A stretch of 64,000 bases of DNA from CAZRGV01 sp964599655 (lineage in GTDB: Bacteria > Planctomycetota > Planctomycetia > Isosphaerales > Isosphaeraceae): the NCBI GenBank assembly GCA_964599655.1, contig CAZRGV010000001.1:122189-186188 (forward strand), written 5' to 3'. Position numbers and translations under genes: made by a program. The first letter of the stretch is position 1, and each line of letters opens with the position of its first letter. The notes under the pieces were generated by a model. That model was not told the origin of the DNA and ran no database searches. It was given only the letters and a program-made list of their open reading frames with translations. Positions 41,984 to 50,379 of this stretch are shown one piece after another.

Positions 41984-43360
41984 ATGAGCGAAAATCTCGA
42001 TCGAACCTTCGAGGAGTTGGTGGGCCGGACCACCATCAAGGAGTTGGAGTCCTGGCCGCTCCCCAGGCGTGATCAATGGCGGTCTCTCGGGTTGGACGGG
42101 CCGGGGCTGTCGGGGCAGCGACCCGGCCTCCCCACGATCGACCCGGTGATCCGGGCCATGATGATGAACGATATCCGGAAGCGGGGCGTGGTACTGCCGG
42201 TCGTGGTCACGGAGGACGACGAGGTGATCGACGGCAAGGCCCGGATGGAGATCGCCCGATTGATCGGGGAGGAGGTCAAGAAGATCGTCGTCGGGCGACT
42301 CTCGCCGGAGGATCGCCAGGAGTTGCGGGTGGCCCTCAACACCTACCGTCGGCACCTCACCCGTGAGCAGGTCAGGGAGTTGATCGCCTGGGAGTTGGAG
42401 CAGGACTCTTCCCGGTCCGACAGGATGATCGCCCGCAAGATCGGTGTGAGCAAGGGGACGGTCGCCAAGGTCCGCTCGGATGGCCAAGTTGGCCAGTCCG
42501 ACGCCCCCCGACTCGGGGAAGACGGCAAGTACCGCAAGCCGAAGGTCTACACCCAGACCAATATCCAGGCGAAGCAGGCCCAGCGCCTCCTCCACGACCT
42601 CGGGGACGCCGCCCCCGGTGGGAACCTCACCCCACGCAAGCTCCGCAGCATCGCACGGCAACACCGCAGGGGCCTGCTGGCCGCCGCCGCCGAACCCGTC
42701 GAAGTCGAGGACTTCGTGATCCACCACTCCGACTTCCGCAGCGCCCCCATCCCCGACCGTTCGGCAAGCCTGGCGATCTGCGACCCCCCGTGGGCCGAGT
42801 GGAGGACGCTGGCCCGCCCCCTGGCCGAGGCACTGTTTCGGGTCCTTCGCCCGGACGGGATCGCTTGCCTATACACCGGCGTTATGAACATGCAGGAGTG
42901 GAAGGATGCCATGCTGGCGGCCGGGTTCCGCTGGCGGTGGCAGGTGATCTCTGTGCACCGCCAACCGGGGTCGATCTTCTGGGCCGGGGCGATCAATCAC
43001 AGGTATACCCCGATCCAGGTCTTTACCAAGAGTCGAGGGAAAGGGCTAAAGACAATGCGCCCGCTCGCCGACGTGATCGAGTCGGAGCGACCCGAGAAGG
43101 ACCGGCACATCTGGCAGCAGCCGGTGATCGAGGCGGAGGAGTTGGTCCGGAGCTTGTCGGAGCCAGGCTCGATGATCTGCGACCTCTGTGCCGGCTCCGG
43201 TACCGTGGCCGTCGCCGCCGTTCGGGTCGGCGAGGGTCGTCGGTTCGTCGGTTGCGAGATCGACCCCGGTCATGTACGGGCGGCACGGGGTAGAGTAGCC
43301 GAGGAACTGCGTGGCCACTCTGGTGGCTGGGACAGGGCCGTGGACTTGCCGCCGAGCTAG
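41984..43360 (+). CDS. ParB-like domain fused to a beta-class DNA methyltransferase
   Basis: A 458-aa fusion. The N-terminal 100 residues form a ParB/sulfiredoxin-type domain (IRAMMMNDIRKRGVVLPVVV, DDEVIDGKARMEIARLIG). A helix-turn-helix follows near residues 140-165 (RSDRMIARKIGVSKGTVAKV). From about residue 245 the methyltransferase domain carries VIHHSDFRSAPIPDRSASLA, catalytic ICDPPWAEW (DPPW), YTPIQVFTKSRGKG, and motif I SMICDLCAGSGTVAVAAVRV with RFVGCEIDPGHVRAA. DPPW-type enzymes usually methylate adenine N6. The ParB and HTH parts suggest site choice different from ordinary orphan methylases. The gene lies 195 bases after the previous methyltransferase. Confidence 0.87.
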   Translation: MSENLDRTFEELVGRTTIKELESWPLPRRDQWRSLGLDGPGLSGQRPGLPTIDPVIRAMMMNDIRKRGVVLPVVVTEDDEVIDGKARMEIARLIGEEVKKIVVGRLSPEDRQELRVALNTYRRHLTREQVRELIAWELEQDSSRSDRMIARKIGVSKGTVAKVRSDGQVGQSDAPRLGEDGKYRKPKVYTQTNIQAKQAQRLLHDLGDAAPGGNLTPRKLRSIARQHRRGLLAAAAEPVEVEDFVIHHSDFRSAPIPDRSASLAICDPPWAEWRTLARPLAEALFRVLRPDGIACLYTGVMNMQEWKDAMLAAGFRWRWQVISVHRQPGSIFWAGAINHRYTPIQVFTKSRGKGLKTMRPLADVIESERPEKDRHIWQQPVIEAEELVRSLSEPGSMICDLCAGSGTVAVAAVRVGEGRRFVGCEIDPGHVRAARGRVAEELRGHSGGWDRAVDLPPS

Positions 43361-44002
43361 CTCCCTCTGCGGTGTGACACTCGGCGGCGGGGGTATCTTG
43401 AGGGAATGCTCTCTGCCGCCGATGATCTTGTCCCTATGTGTTGAGGCAAAAAGTCGATCGAACGCACCGACTTTCGTGCGACTCCGAGACCAGCACCGGT
43501 TGATGCATCCCCGACTTCCTAATTACGCCGCCCGCTACCGGACTCCAACCCAAGGCTGATGAGTCCGGGAGGTGGCAGGCGCCGGTGTTGATGTCGATTC
43601 CTGGAGCGGCGTAGGAGACCACATCCGTTCAGAATGAGCGCCGGCGCAGGGCGTGCGCTGGCCTCGATCGTCAGTCCGATCTTAGGTCGCCTTTGACTGT
43701 ACGCCGGTATCACGGGGTCGGTCCATGCGAGACCTTGAGACCAGGGCGGGGTCATGAGCTCGGGATGCCGATCGCCCTCATTGGTAGGGGCTTGTCGTCC
43801 GGTTTCTCCCGACACACGAGCTTGCCCACTGGCTCGTCCTTGAAGGGGATAGGAACCTCCACGACAGTCTGCAATGGGCTACCCGGTTCGCCTCCTCGGA
43901 CCCGCCCGGTTATTGCATGGCCCCTGGTCGCAGTAATACCGGCTCGATGGTGATCTCTTGGTCGTGCAATAACCGACGAGTGGACATTAGTGGGGCAAGG
44001 TT
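43361..44002. other. Non-coding stretch between convergent modules
   Basis: About 640 bases between the plus-strand methyltransferase and the minus-strand primase-like gene. Small frames exist on both strands but none has a convincing ribosome site or family match. The only clear structure is the inverted repeat at 43908-43974. Confidence 0.5.
43908..43974. repeat. 10-bp perfect inverted repeat with 47-base spacer
   Basis: GGTTATTGCA at 43908-43917 and TGCAATAACC at 43965-43974. It lies about 30 bases beyond the stop of the primase-like gene. It could end that transcript, or serve as a protein-binding or origin-like site of the replication module. Confidence 0.6.
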
Positions 44003-46138
44003 TCAACAGGCTGAGGAGCGGATGTCAAAATGGGTAAAGAGGGAACACAAAAGAGTAGACCCCATTCCCACCTCTCCCCCCTCATCCAGTCCCCACTCGT
44101 CGGATTCGCACGGGAAGAGGAGCCGCCGCTTTCGTTCCCGGCGTTCCTCGGCGGCGTCCTCGTCTTCCACGACCTTCCACTGCTCGGTTACGTCCCCGGC
44201 CAGCCTCGCCTCGACCCTTGCACCAAACGCCCAGCGTGTCGCACGCCCCTTCCTGGCCGGGTGCAGCACACGGATGATCCGGAGGTCTTCGAGGGACTGG
44301 AAGACGGCCGCCAGCTTCGACCTCTTGGAACAGGGGATGCCGAAGTTGTCGGGGAGCCACTTCTTGAGGTACTCGTAGCCCCAGCCCCTCTCCTCCCGGT
44401 CCTTGGCGGCCGTCAGGAGGACGACGGCGGTGGCGACATCTACAGCCAGGGGAACGTCGTCGATCTTCAGGGCGGGCATCAGCCAGAGCCTGATGTCTTT
44501 GCGGTCCGCCTCGATCCATTCAATCTTCACTTCCTCCGGCGCCGCCATGCCCGAGCACCCCCAGGTCGTCTTGTCCGACATCCGGAACCCGAGGCGGGCC
44601 CAGGCCCGGATCGTCATTCCCAGTTCGGCGTCCGAGCGGTTGGCGTCGTACCGCTTCCCGCCGCCGTAGGCGTTGCGCACCGCCTTCGTGATGTCCCGGT
44701 CGATCCGGCCCCAGTCCTCGGCGAGGAGCCGTGTAGAGCAGTGCCGGGCCTCCTCGGGGATTTCTCGTGCATAGCGGCCGAGGAGTGCGGCGGCCTCCTC
44801 CTCGGTCAGGCCCTCCGCCCAGACGAGCCTCGCCGTGACGATGACGGCCGTCTCGAACCAGCCTTTCGGGTTGTACGTGCCCATCCAGAAGCCGGTGATC
44901 TTGCGGCGAGTCTGACGGTAGAGGGCCCCCATCCGGGGCTGGACAGCAAGCCCCTCGGGGTCGGAGCCACTGGTCACGCCGACCGACTCGGGGCGCTCCA
45001 CGGGGTCGGTCCCCGGCCGTACAGCCAATACCGGTGGATCGTCCTTGTCTCCGATTCTGACGACGAGGTTCCCGACCGGCGGCTCAATCCGCTCGGGGAG
45101 GCGGGACTCGAAGATGCGTAGCACCTCGTCCAGCGGCATGCGCTCCCCGGTTTGCATCGCTCGCCACCACGACACGACATCGAAGCCGATGATGTCCTCG
45201 CCCTTCCTCCGCCCCCTGGTGGAGACGCCCCACTTCGCCGTCCCGATCTCCCGGTCGGCCAGGACGACCTTCCCCCTGGTGCCGATGAAGCGGAAGCCGT
45301 GCGTCTCGTCGGGGTAGATTTCCAGGTCATCAATCTGGCGGACCCGCCAGGTCTTCCCCGGATGCGACGCTTTGAGGTGCATGTTCCACTCGGCGACACG
45401 CCGTGCCAGGTCGGGATGTTTCTCGTGCAGGCGGACGAGTTCGGCCTGCATGCAGAGGCGTGCTTTCTCCAGGGACACCGGCTCGTCGAAGAACAGGTAC
45501 ACGTGCAGCCCGTTCAGCTTCTCGGCCGAGACGACGACCTGGCACCCGAGGCGGCCCCAGAAGTGACCAAGCACGGCGCCGACCTGCTCACGGAACAGGC
45601 CCAGGTTGCCGCCGGTGTTGAGGTGCAGGTCGAGGTCGAGGGCGACGTAATAGGTCCGGGCGGGGCGCCGGGGGAACGACTGCTGGGCGAAGGTCCCGTA
45701 GACCGACTCGCCCCGGAGGTGCTGCACGACGAGGCCCTCGGTGAACCACGGGACCTCGACGCCTTTGGCCCGCTGGGCGTGGTAGTCGATGGTGGCCGTG
45801 CCGTCGTCGCAGAACAGGTACTTGTCGTGGCGGGCCGGAAACCAGAAGCGACGGAGGAACTCGTGCCTGGCGACCTGCAGTTCGTTCGGCCTCCGCCTCG
45901 GGAAGTACACCTGGGAGATGTGGAAGACCGGGATGTCCCGGTCTTCGATGCGGACGTGGCTCGGCCGTTCACCCTTCCTGACCCGACGCTCTTGCTCGGT
46001 GCCATACTTCCAGGACGCCTCGGTCTGGTAGCCATCCGGCCATCGCTCGAACCTTCGCAGTCCGGGCGACCGGCCTGGGGGCGACGCCAGGGCCGCAGGC
46101 TGCTCTCCCCCGCCCAGGGCCGGGTCGTCGTCATGCAT
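44003..46138 (-). CDS. AEP-type primase/replication protein
   Basis: About 711 aa from ATG 46138, which overlaps the stop of the preceding gene (ATGCATGA). Residues about 160-300 carry marks of an archaeo-eukaryotic primase fold: TYYVALDLDLHLNTGGNLGL gives the D-x-D metal pair, VVVSAEKLNGLHVYLFFDEP gives the G-x-H nucleotide motif, and DDLEIYPDETHGFRFIGTRG the later strand seen as 'E.FP...RLP' in related Rep proteins. The C-terminal half is helical with a winged-helix-like part (LKKWLPDNFGIPCSKRSKLA). It should prime or copy DNA of the mobile element. The call rests on three motifs and is not certain. Confidence 0.6.
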   Translation of the reverse strand: MHDDDPALGGGEQPAALASPPGRSPGLRRFERWPDGYQTEASWKYGTEQERRVRKGERPSHVRIEDRDIPVFHISQVYFPRRRPNELQVARHEFLRRFWFPARHDKYLFCDDGTATIDYHAQRAKGVEVPWFTEGLVVQHLRGESVYGTFAQQSFPRRPARTYYVALDLDLHLNTGGNLGLFREQVGAVLGHFWGRLGCQVVVSAEKLNGLHVYLFFDEPVSLEKARLCMQAELVRLHEKHPDLARRVAEWNMHLKASHPGKTWRVRQIDDLEIYPDETHGFRFIGTRGKVVLADREIGTAKWGVSTRGRRKGEDIIGFDVVSWWRAMQTGERMPLDEVLRIFESRLPERIEPPVGNLVVRIGDKDDPPVLAVRPGTDPVERPESVGVTSGSDPEGLAVQPRMGALYRQTRRKITGFWMGTYNPKGWFETAVIVTARLVWAEGLTEEEAAALLGRYAREIPEEARHCSTRLLAEDWGRIDRDITKAVRNAYGGGKRYDANRSDAELGMTIRAWARLGFRMSDKTTWGCSGMAAPEEVKIEWIEADRKDIRLWLMPALKIDDVPLAVDVATAVVLLTAAKDREERGWGYEYLKKWLPDNFGIPCSKRSKLAAVFQSLEDLRIIRVLHPARKGRATRWAFGARVEARLAGDVTEQWKVVEDEDAAEERRERKRRLLFPCESDEWGLDEGGEVGMGSTLLCSLFTHFDIRSSAC

Positions 46139-46592
46139 CGACGCCTCCCCGGAACCGCTCGGCGCAGTGCAGGTCCACCAGTTCGACCCCGAGGGAGAGG
46201 AGTGCCTCCTTGATCGAGAACCGTCCGCCCCGGCAACTGGTGCGCCCACAGAAGTAGTTGGGAATCGCAAGGGGCCGCTTGTAGAGGACCGTCCCCGAGG
46301 ATGCCTCGGGGTCCGAGTGTTCCCTGCGGTTCGGGCACTGGATGTCGTAGGAAACGCCGTCGGCCCTCGGCACGATCTCCAGTCCGGCCGCCCGCCACAG
46401 CCCCATCACGTCGAGGGTGCGAAGGTCGCCGCTGAACCGCCTCATCCACGACGTGTCGTTCAGCTTCAAGTCGGCCGTGTCGATCACACCAAACCCGAAG
46501 TCCTCGTCGTTGTCCATGTGCAGGTCGGCCAAGACTTCCGATTCCGGCCGACCGGGTACTACATTGATGTTGTTCACAGACGTTCCTTTCAT
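46131..46592 (-). CDS. CHC2-type zinc-finger protein, probable primase subunit
   Basis: A 153-aa protein. The second half contains CPNRREHSDPEASSGTVLYK and PNYFCGRTSCRGGRFSIKEA, a C-x5-H ... C-x4-C pattern followed by G-G-R-F, as in the CHC2 zinc-binding domain of DnaG-like primases (CPFH...C..C...GD). No TOPRIM domain follows. The stop overlaps the start of the AEP primase-like gene, so both are made from one mRNA and probably act as a complex. The N-terminal half (NINVVPGRPESEVLADLHMD) is acidic and unrecognised. Confidence 0.7.
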   Translation of the reverse strand: MKGTSVNNINVVPGRPESEVLADLHMDNDEDFGFGVIDTADLKLNDTSWMRRFSGDLRTLDVMGLWRAAGLEIVPRADGVSYDIQCPNRREHSDPEASSGTVLYKRPLAIPNYFCGRTSCRGGRFSIKEALLSLGVELVDLHCAERFRGGVDA

Positions 46593-46705
46593 GCCCGACC
46601 GAGAGGACACCCGTCGGGTTCCTTGTAGCGGGCCCAGGCCCACGGACGCCTCCGGAGGACCCACTCCCCCGGCGTCGTGCCGTTCCCGGACGCCCCGCCT
46701 CACCT

Positions 46706-46954
46706 TCATCCCGCACTGCCGGCCGACGGATCGGGTGGGGCGGCTTCCTCGCCGCCCCTCCTCCACGGCCGCCACGTCCTGTAGAACGCCAGCACCGCCT
46801 CCGCCCCTACCTCGTCGTAGATCATCCTGCGGCCCACCGTGACCGTCGGCCGCCCGAACCGCCCCTCCCGCTGGTGGCGGCTGAACGTCGGGTGCGGCAC
46901 GTCCGCCATCCGGGCCAGGTCCGCCGCCGAGTACAAACGAGCCGTGCTTCTCAT
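46706..46954 (-). CDS. Small MerR/excisionase-type helix-turn-helix protein
   Basis: An 82-aa protein from ATG 46954, with GGGAGG about seven bases upstream. RLYSAADLARMADVPHPTFS and RHQREGRFGRPTVTVGRRMI form an HTH_17-like winged helix with the wing ending in VGRRMIYDEVGAEAVLAFYR. The tail is Gly/Pro-rich. It lies between the P-loop ATPase and the zinc-finger protein on the same strand and may regulate the replication operon or act as a DNA adaptor. Confidence 0.75.
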   Translation of the reverse strand: MRSTARLYSAADLARMADVPHPTFSRHQREGRFGRPTVTVGRRMIYDEVGAEAVLAFYRTWRPWRRGGEEAAPPDPSAGSAG

Positions 46955-47095
46955 GCTCACCTCCCGGATTCATGTAGTGTCCGAGCGGCGAAAAACGAGA
47001 AAGATGTTCCGCCCACCCGGCTGCACGGCCTCGCTCCGTCCGCCAGATCGGCCAGTCACCGCCTTCCGGATGTGAGACCGAACCGTTGGTGATGT

Positions 47096-48013
47096 TCAGC
47101 CGACATCCTTCAGCGGCGGCTCGTCCGTAGGGGGTCGCTTTCTGACCCGGATCGGGATGCCCGCCTTCAGCCCCTTCAGTTCGCCCTGGATACGGAAGAA
47201 CGTCGCCCTGGACAGCCCCGTCGAACGCTCGAACGCCCTGACCCGCTCCTCCCCCGTCAGCCTCGGGTCGTTCATGATCTTGTGGGCGGCCGTGTGCTGC
47301 TCCGAGAGCCCGAAGGTCTCGAAGAGGATGGCCCGCCAGTCCAGCCCCGCCCGCTTCGCCTGGGCGCCGACGAGGTAATTCCGCATGGAGGGCTCGGCGA
47401 TCAGGTGGAGGTGGTCGGCGATGAACTCGTACACGTCCCGGTCGAAGGCGTTCTTGCCGCCCTTGATGGACGGCCACCAGGAGCCAACGTTGTGGTGGAC
47501 CTCGGCGGCGCTGAACTTGCAGATCACCAGCAACCCTCGGTCGATCACGGCCTTCAGATGCTTGTTCAGGGCGTGAAAGTCGTTCGAGATGACGCAGACC
47601 TGGCCGGAGAAGTGGTACTGCTTCGGGATGCCCTGGTTCTTCAACTCCTTCGAGGCGGTGTTCCACCCGATCAGTTTCTCCTCGTCGGTCTGGCAGTACG
47701 CCTTGAGCAGGTTCAGACCGGCCCGCTCCTTGAGAATCTGGTCGCAGTCGTCGATCACCAGTCGGCCGGGGGTCGCCCCGCCGCCGGTCTGCATCCGGTA
47801 CTCGACCGAGAACGGCCAACCGTCGCAGAAGAATTGAAAGGGCGAGGCGTTGCCCGTGATCCAGTGCGCCTCCTCGTCCAGGATCGAGCGCATGGTGTAG
47901 GACTTGGAGAGTCCCGCACTCCCGCAGGCGATCAAAACTTCGAACTTGCCGGCGGCGAAGGCCCTGGAAACTTCTCTCCACGATTCGTAGGTCGTGACTG
48001 TCTGTTGCGGCAT
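47096..48013 (-). CDS. P-loop ATPase of the replication module
   Basis: A 305-aa protein from ATG 48013 (MPQQTVTTYESWREV). Walker A reads LIACGSAGLSKSYTMRSI, with GSAGLSKS in place of the usual GxxGxGKS, near residues 30-45. Walker B is PGRLVIDDCDQILKE near residue 90, and VCVISNDFHALNKHLKAVID looks like the sensor-1/Arg-finger region. The C-terminal part (LTGEERVRAFERSTGLSRAT, FFRIQGELKGL) is a helix-turn-helix. The order fits an AAA-type DnaA/DnaC-like initiator or helicase loader. It is the first gene of the minus-strand replication cluster. Confidence 0.65.
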   Translation of the reverse strand: MPQQTVTTYESWREVSRAFAAGKFEVLIACGSAGLSKSYTMRSILDEEAHWITGNASPFQFFCDGWPFSVEYRMQTGGGATPGRLVIDDCDQILKERAGLNLLKAYCQTDEEKLIGWNTASKELKNQGIPKQYHFSGQVCVISNDFHALNKHLKAVIDRGLLVICKFSAAEVHHNVGSWWPSIKGGKNAFDRDVYEFIADHLHLIAEPSMRNYLVGAQAKRAGLDWRAILFETFGLSEQHTAAHKIMNDPRLTGEERVRAFERSTGLSRATFFRIQGELKGLKAGIPIRVRKRPPTDEPPLKDVG

Positions 48014-48818
48014 GATGCTGTGCTCCGTTGTTGCGTAGTCCGTAAGTCGGACGGCGATCCTGATGGCACGAACGGACCGTCCCCACGGACGCCCGTGGGC
48101 GATCGACGGCGGCGCACGGCGTCCCCCATCTATTGCGAGGACGCCCGCCGTTCGTGCTGGTGGTCTTGGGCTAAAGGTGGAAGAGGTGCAGGACGTGTCC
48201 TGCAATGCCCGGTGCCGGTGCGACGCTGCGACCGACGGGCGGATTCTAACGAGGCCCAGGGGGGCGATGAAAGTGGCCGCCTCGGAAGACCCACCATTCC
48301 GGCAGGAAATCTTCAGAACATCAAGAAGGGAAATGAGATCGGAAGAACCGAGCCGATCTTGTCGCCCATTCGGCGGCGGCGTCCTTGGTTTCGGCCGCAA
48401 ACTTCAATTTGGGCTGAGGGGCCCCCAGAGGCGGCCGTGGTCGTCGGCTCGTCCAGTCTCACGGTCTCACCATTTGGGGCGTCCACGCTAACCGTCGGGG
48501 TCCTGTCGGATGGTCACCTTGCGGCCGGAAATCCGGCAAGAGCGACGGCCGGCATGGCCGTGGAGACGGCCGTGAACGTGAACGACACGGAGGGCGGCAT
48601 CCGCCCTTTCTGGCGATCCTCATGCACGTCGGCCACGCCCCGATCGTCAGGCTGCACGACGTTCGATCGGTCCGACGCCCGTGCAGGCCGACACGTGGAT
48701 CACGATGAAGTGCATTCGATTCGGCGCCGACATGCACGGGGCACGGATGCCGACCGAACTTGGACGTGGTTCTCGCCACAAGAGCCGAGAGAGGGATTCC
48801 CTTCCTCCACCATGTCGT
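48014..48818. other. About 800 bases without a convincing gene
   Basis: This stretch should hold the promoter of the replication cluster near 48.0-48.1 kb. Open frames here on both strands are Arg/Pro/Gly-rich shadows with no ribosome site. No repeat or RNA gene was recognised. Confidence 0.45.
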
Positions 48819-49813
48819 TCAGGTGGCCGGTCCGCTCCCGGACCTTGAGCCACCCGAACAGGCGGGGCGGAAAGCCGGGATGCCCAGCGCCCGCCTCTGC
48901 GTCTCCACGGCGGAGTGCGTCCTGCCCAGCCTCTCGGCCACGGCACGGTCCGCATCCGTCCCGAGCAGGGCGATCTCGTCCGGCCGCCAGCGGGCGACGA
49001 CGGGTGCGATCCCCAGCATCTCCCGCTTCCTGCGTACGGCGGCCGTCGTCCTCCCTGTCAGCGAGGCGACTTCCCGGTCCTTGCGTGTCCCGAGCAGAGC
49101 CACCTCCTCGGCGCCCCAGCGGTCGAGCACACCAGGGATGTTGAGCCGCCGCCTCTTGCCCTCCACGACGTGCGGCGGCACACCCCGTCGTTGTGCGATG
49201 GCTCCGTCGGTGTCCGTCCCCAGCAGGGCGACCTCCTCGTCGGTCCAGCGGTGGGCTGCGGGAAGCCGGTGCTGCTCGGGTTGCTCCCATACGGCCTTCA
49301 TCCGCTTCGACAGCGCCCGCCGCCACGCCTCGGGCTTCGGCTTCCTGACGGCCTCCCGCTGGGAGGCGACCATGTTGGAATGCAGCGGCCTGCCCGCCTT
49401 CGCCGCCGACAGCCTGGCCCGCACGTCCTCCCGTCCCATCGCCGCTTGGGCCTGGGCGTGTACCTCGTCGGTCAGCTTCTCGGGCGTGTAGGCGACAGCG
49501 AGCCTGCGGGTCCCCCGGTCGTCCTGGGGATTTCCAGCGCTCGCCGCCAGTTCTTGACGGTTGCCGGGGAGACCCCCCAGTGGTGGGCGACGGCGATCTC
49601 CGATTCGGTCTGGACGGCCAGTATTAGGTCGCCGCAGACGATGCACGATGCCCGACCGACGCCCTTGCGGTAGGGCCATTGGATCGGGGCATCGGTGATG
49701 CCGCCGACAACAACCTCCCGGCCCCGGTACTCGCAGGGGAGCTTGTCACCGACCTTGAACCGGGGCGGGGCGTAGGGGCCGTGGTGGAGCTTGTAACGGT
49801 CGTTGTCCTTCAT
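48819..49813 (-). pseudogene. Protein with three Myb/SANT-like repeats, frameshifted
   Basis: From ATG 49813 the first part (LHHGPYAPPRFKVGDKLPCE, VVVGGITDAPIQWPYRKGVG, VAHHWGVSPATVKNWRRALE) matches the start of a protein type common in planctomycetes. At a C5 run (49512-49516) the frame changes; one more base would join it to TRRLAVAYTPEKLTDEVHAQ. Three repeats of about 50 residues follow: WTDEEVALLGTDTDGAIAQR, WGAEEVALLGTRKDREVASL and WRPDEIALLGTDADRAVAER, each ending in a basic helix such as VEGKRRRLNI. These look like small Myb/SANT-type DNA-binding helices. Function unknown; the break is probably a sequencing error. Confidence 0.75.
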
Positions 49814-50016
49814 TGGCAACGCTCCGGCGGGCGTCTTCTGAATACGGATTCCGCAGTGGTCCGTCAGACATTCGTCGGACTTGAGGGCTTACCCCCAAAT
49901 TTCGTCCATCTCGTAGGTTCCACGAGTGCCGGCGCAGCGATTCAGGTAATCGCTGGGATGATCTCCCTCGGGGCCACATCCGGGGGAGATCAAGGGCGGC
50001 CGCCTTCTACTCGGGC

Positions 50017-50358
50017 TCAGGACTCCGCTTCGACCTCAACGAACTCCACATTGTCGAAATCGTCGATGACGGCGACGGCGGAGCCGGATATCTCCTCGCC
50101 CGTCGGTCCCGACCGCTCGTCCAGGCCCTTCGCCACAAAGGAGAAGCGGGCCCTGATGTCCGCACCGACTTGGACCTCCCCGATCTTGAAACGGTCGCCG
50201 GTCCAGGACGCCGAGTCCGACTCCGATCGGAGGCTGAAGATCGGCTCCTCATCCAGGACCTCGGACCAGCGGTCGTAGAGGAACTTGGCGACATCCTCAC
50301 GCTGGTCGTCTTGGTTGCCGGAGATGTAATCTTGTAGGGGCACGGGCGCTTCTCCCAA
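50017..50358 (-). CDS. Small acidic protein at the end of the defence operon
   Basis: A 113-aa acidic protein starting 21 bases after the helicase gene on the same strand. DVAKFLYDRWSEVLDEEPIF is helical; FKIGEVQVGADIRARFSFVA and VAVIDDFDNVEFVEVEAES are beta-rich. No known family. Its position suggests an accessory or anti-toxic role for the operon. Confidence 0.6.
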   Translation of the reverse strand: MGEAPVPLQDYISGNQDDQREDVAKFLYDRWSEVLDEEPIFSLRSESDSASWTGDRFKIGEVQVGADIRARFSFVAKGLDERSGPTGEEISGSAVAVIDDFDNVEFVEVEAES

Positions 50359-50379
50359 TTCGATGTCTTGCTGGCCGGA

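Noticed and set aside
43519..43815. Minus-strand ORF of 98 codons
   Set aside because: No ribosome site, no family signal, biased composition; it lies in the gap beside the methyltransferase.
48459..48779. Minus-strand ORF of 106 codons upstream of the replication cluster
   Set aside because: Arg/Pro/Cys-rich shadow-like composition and no ribosome site.
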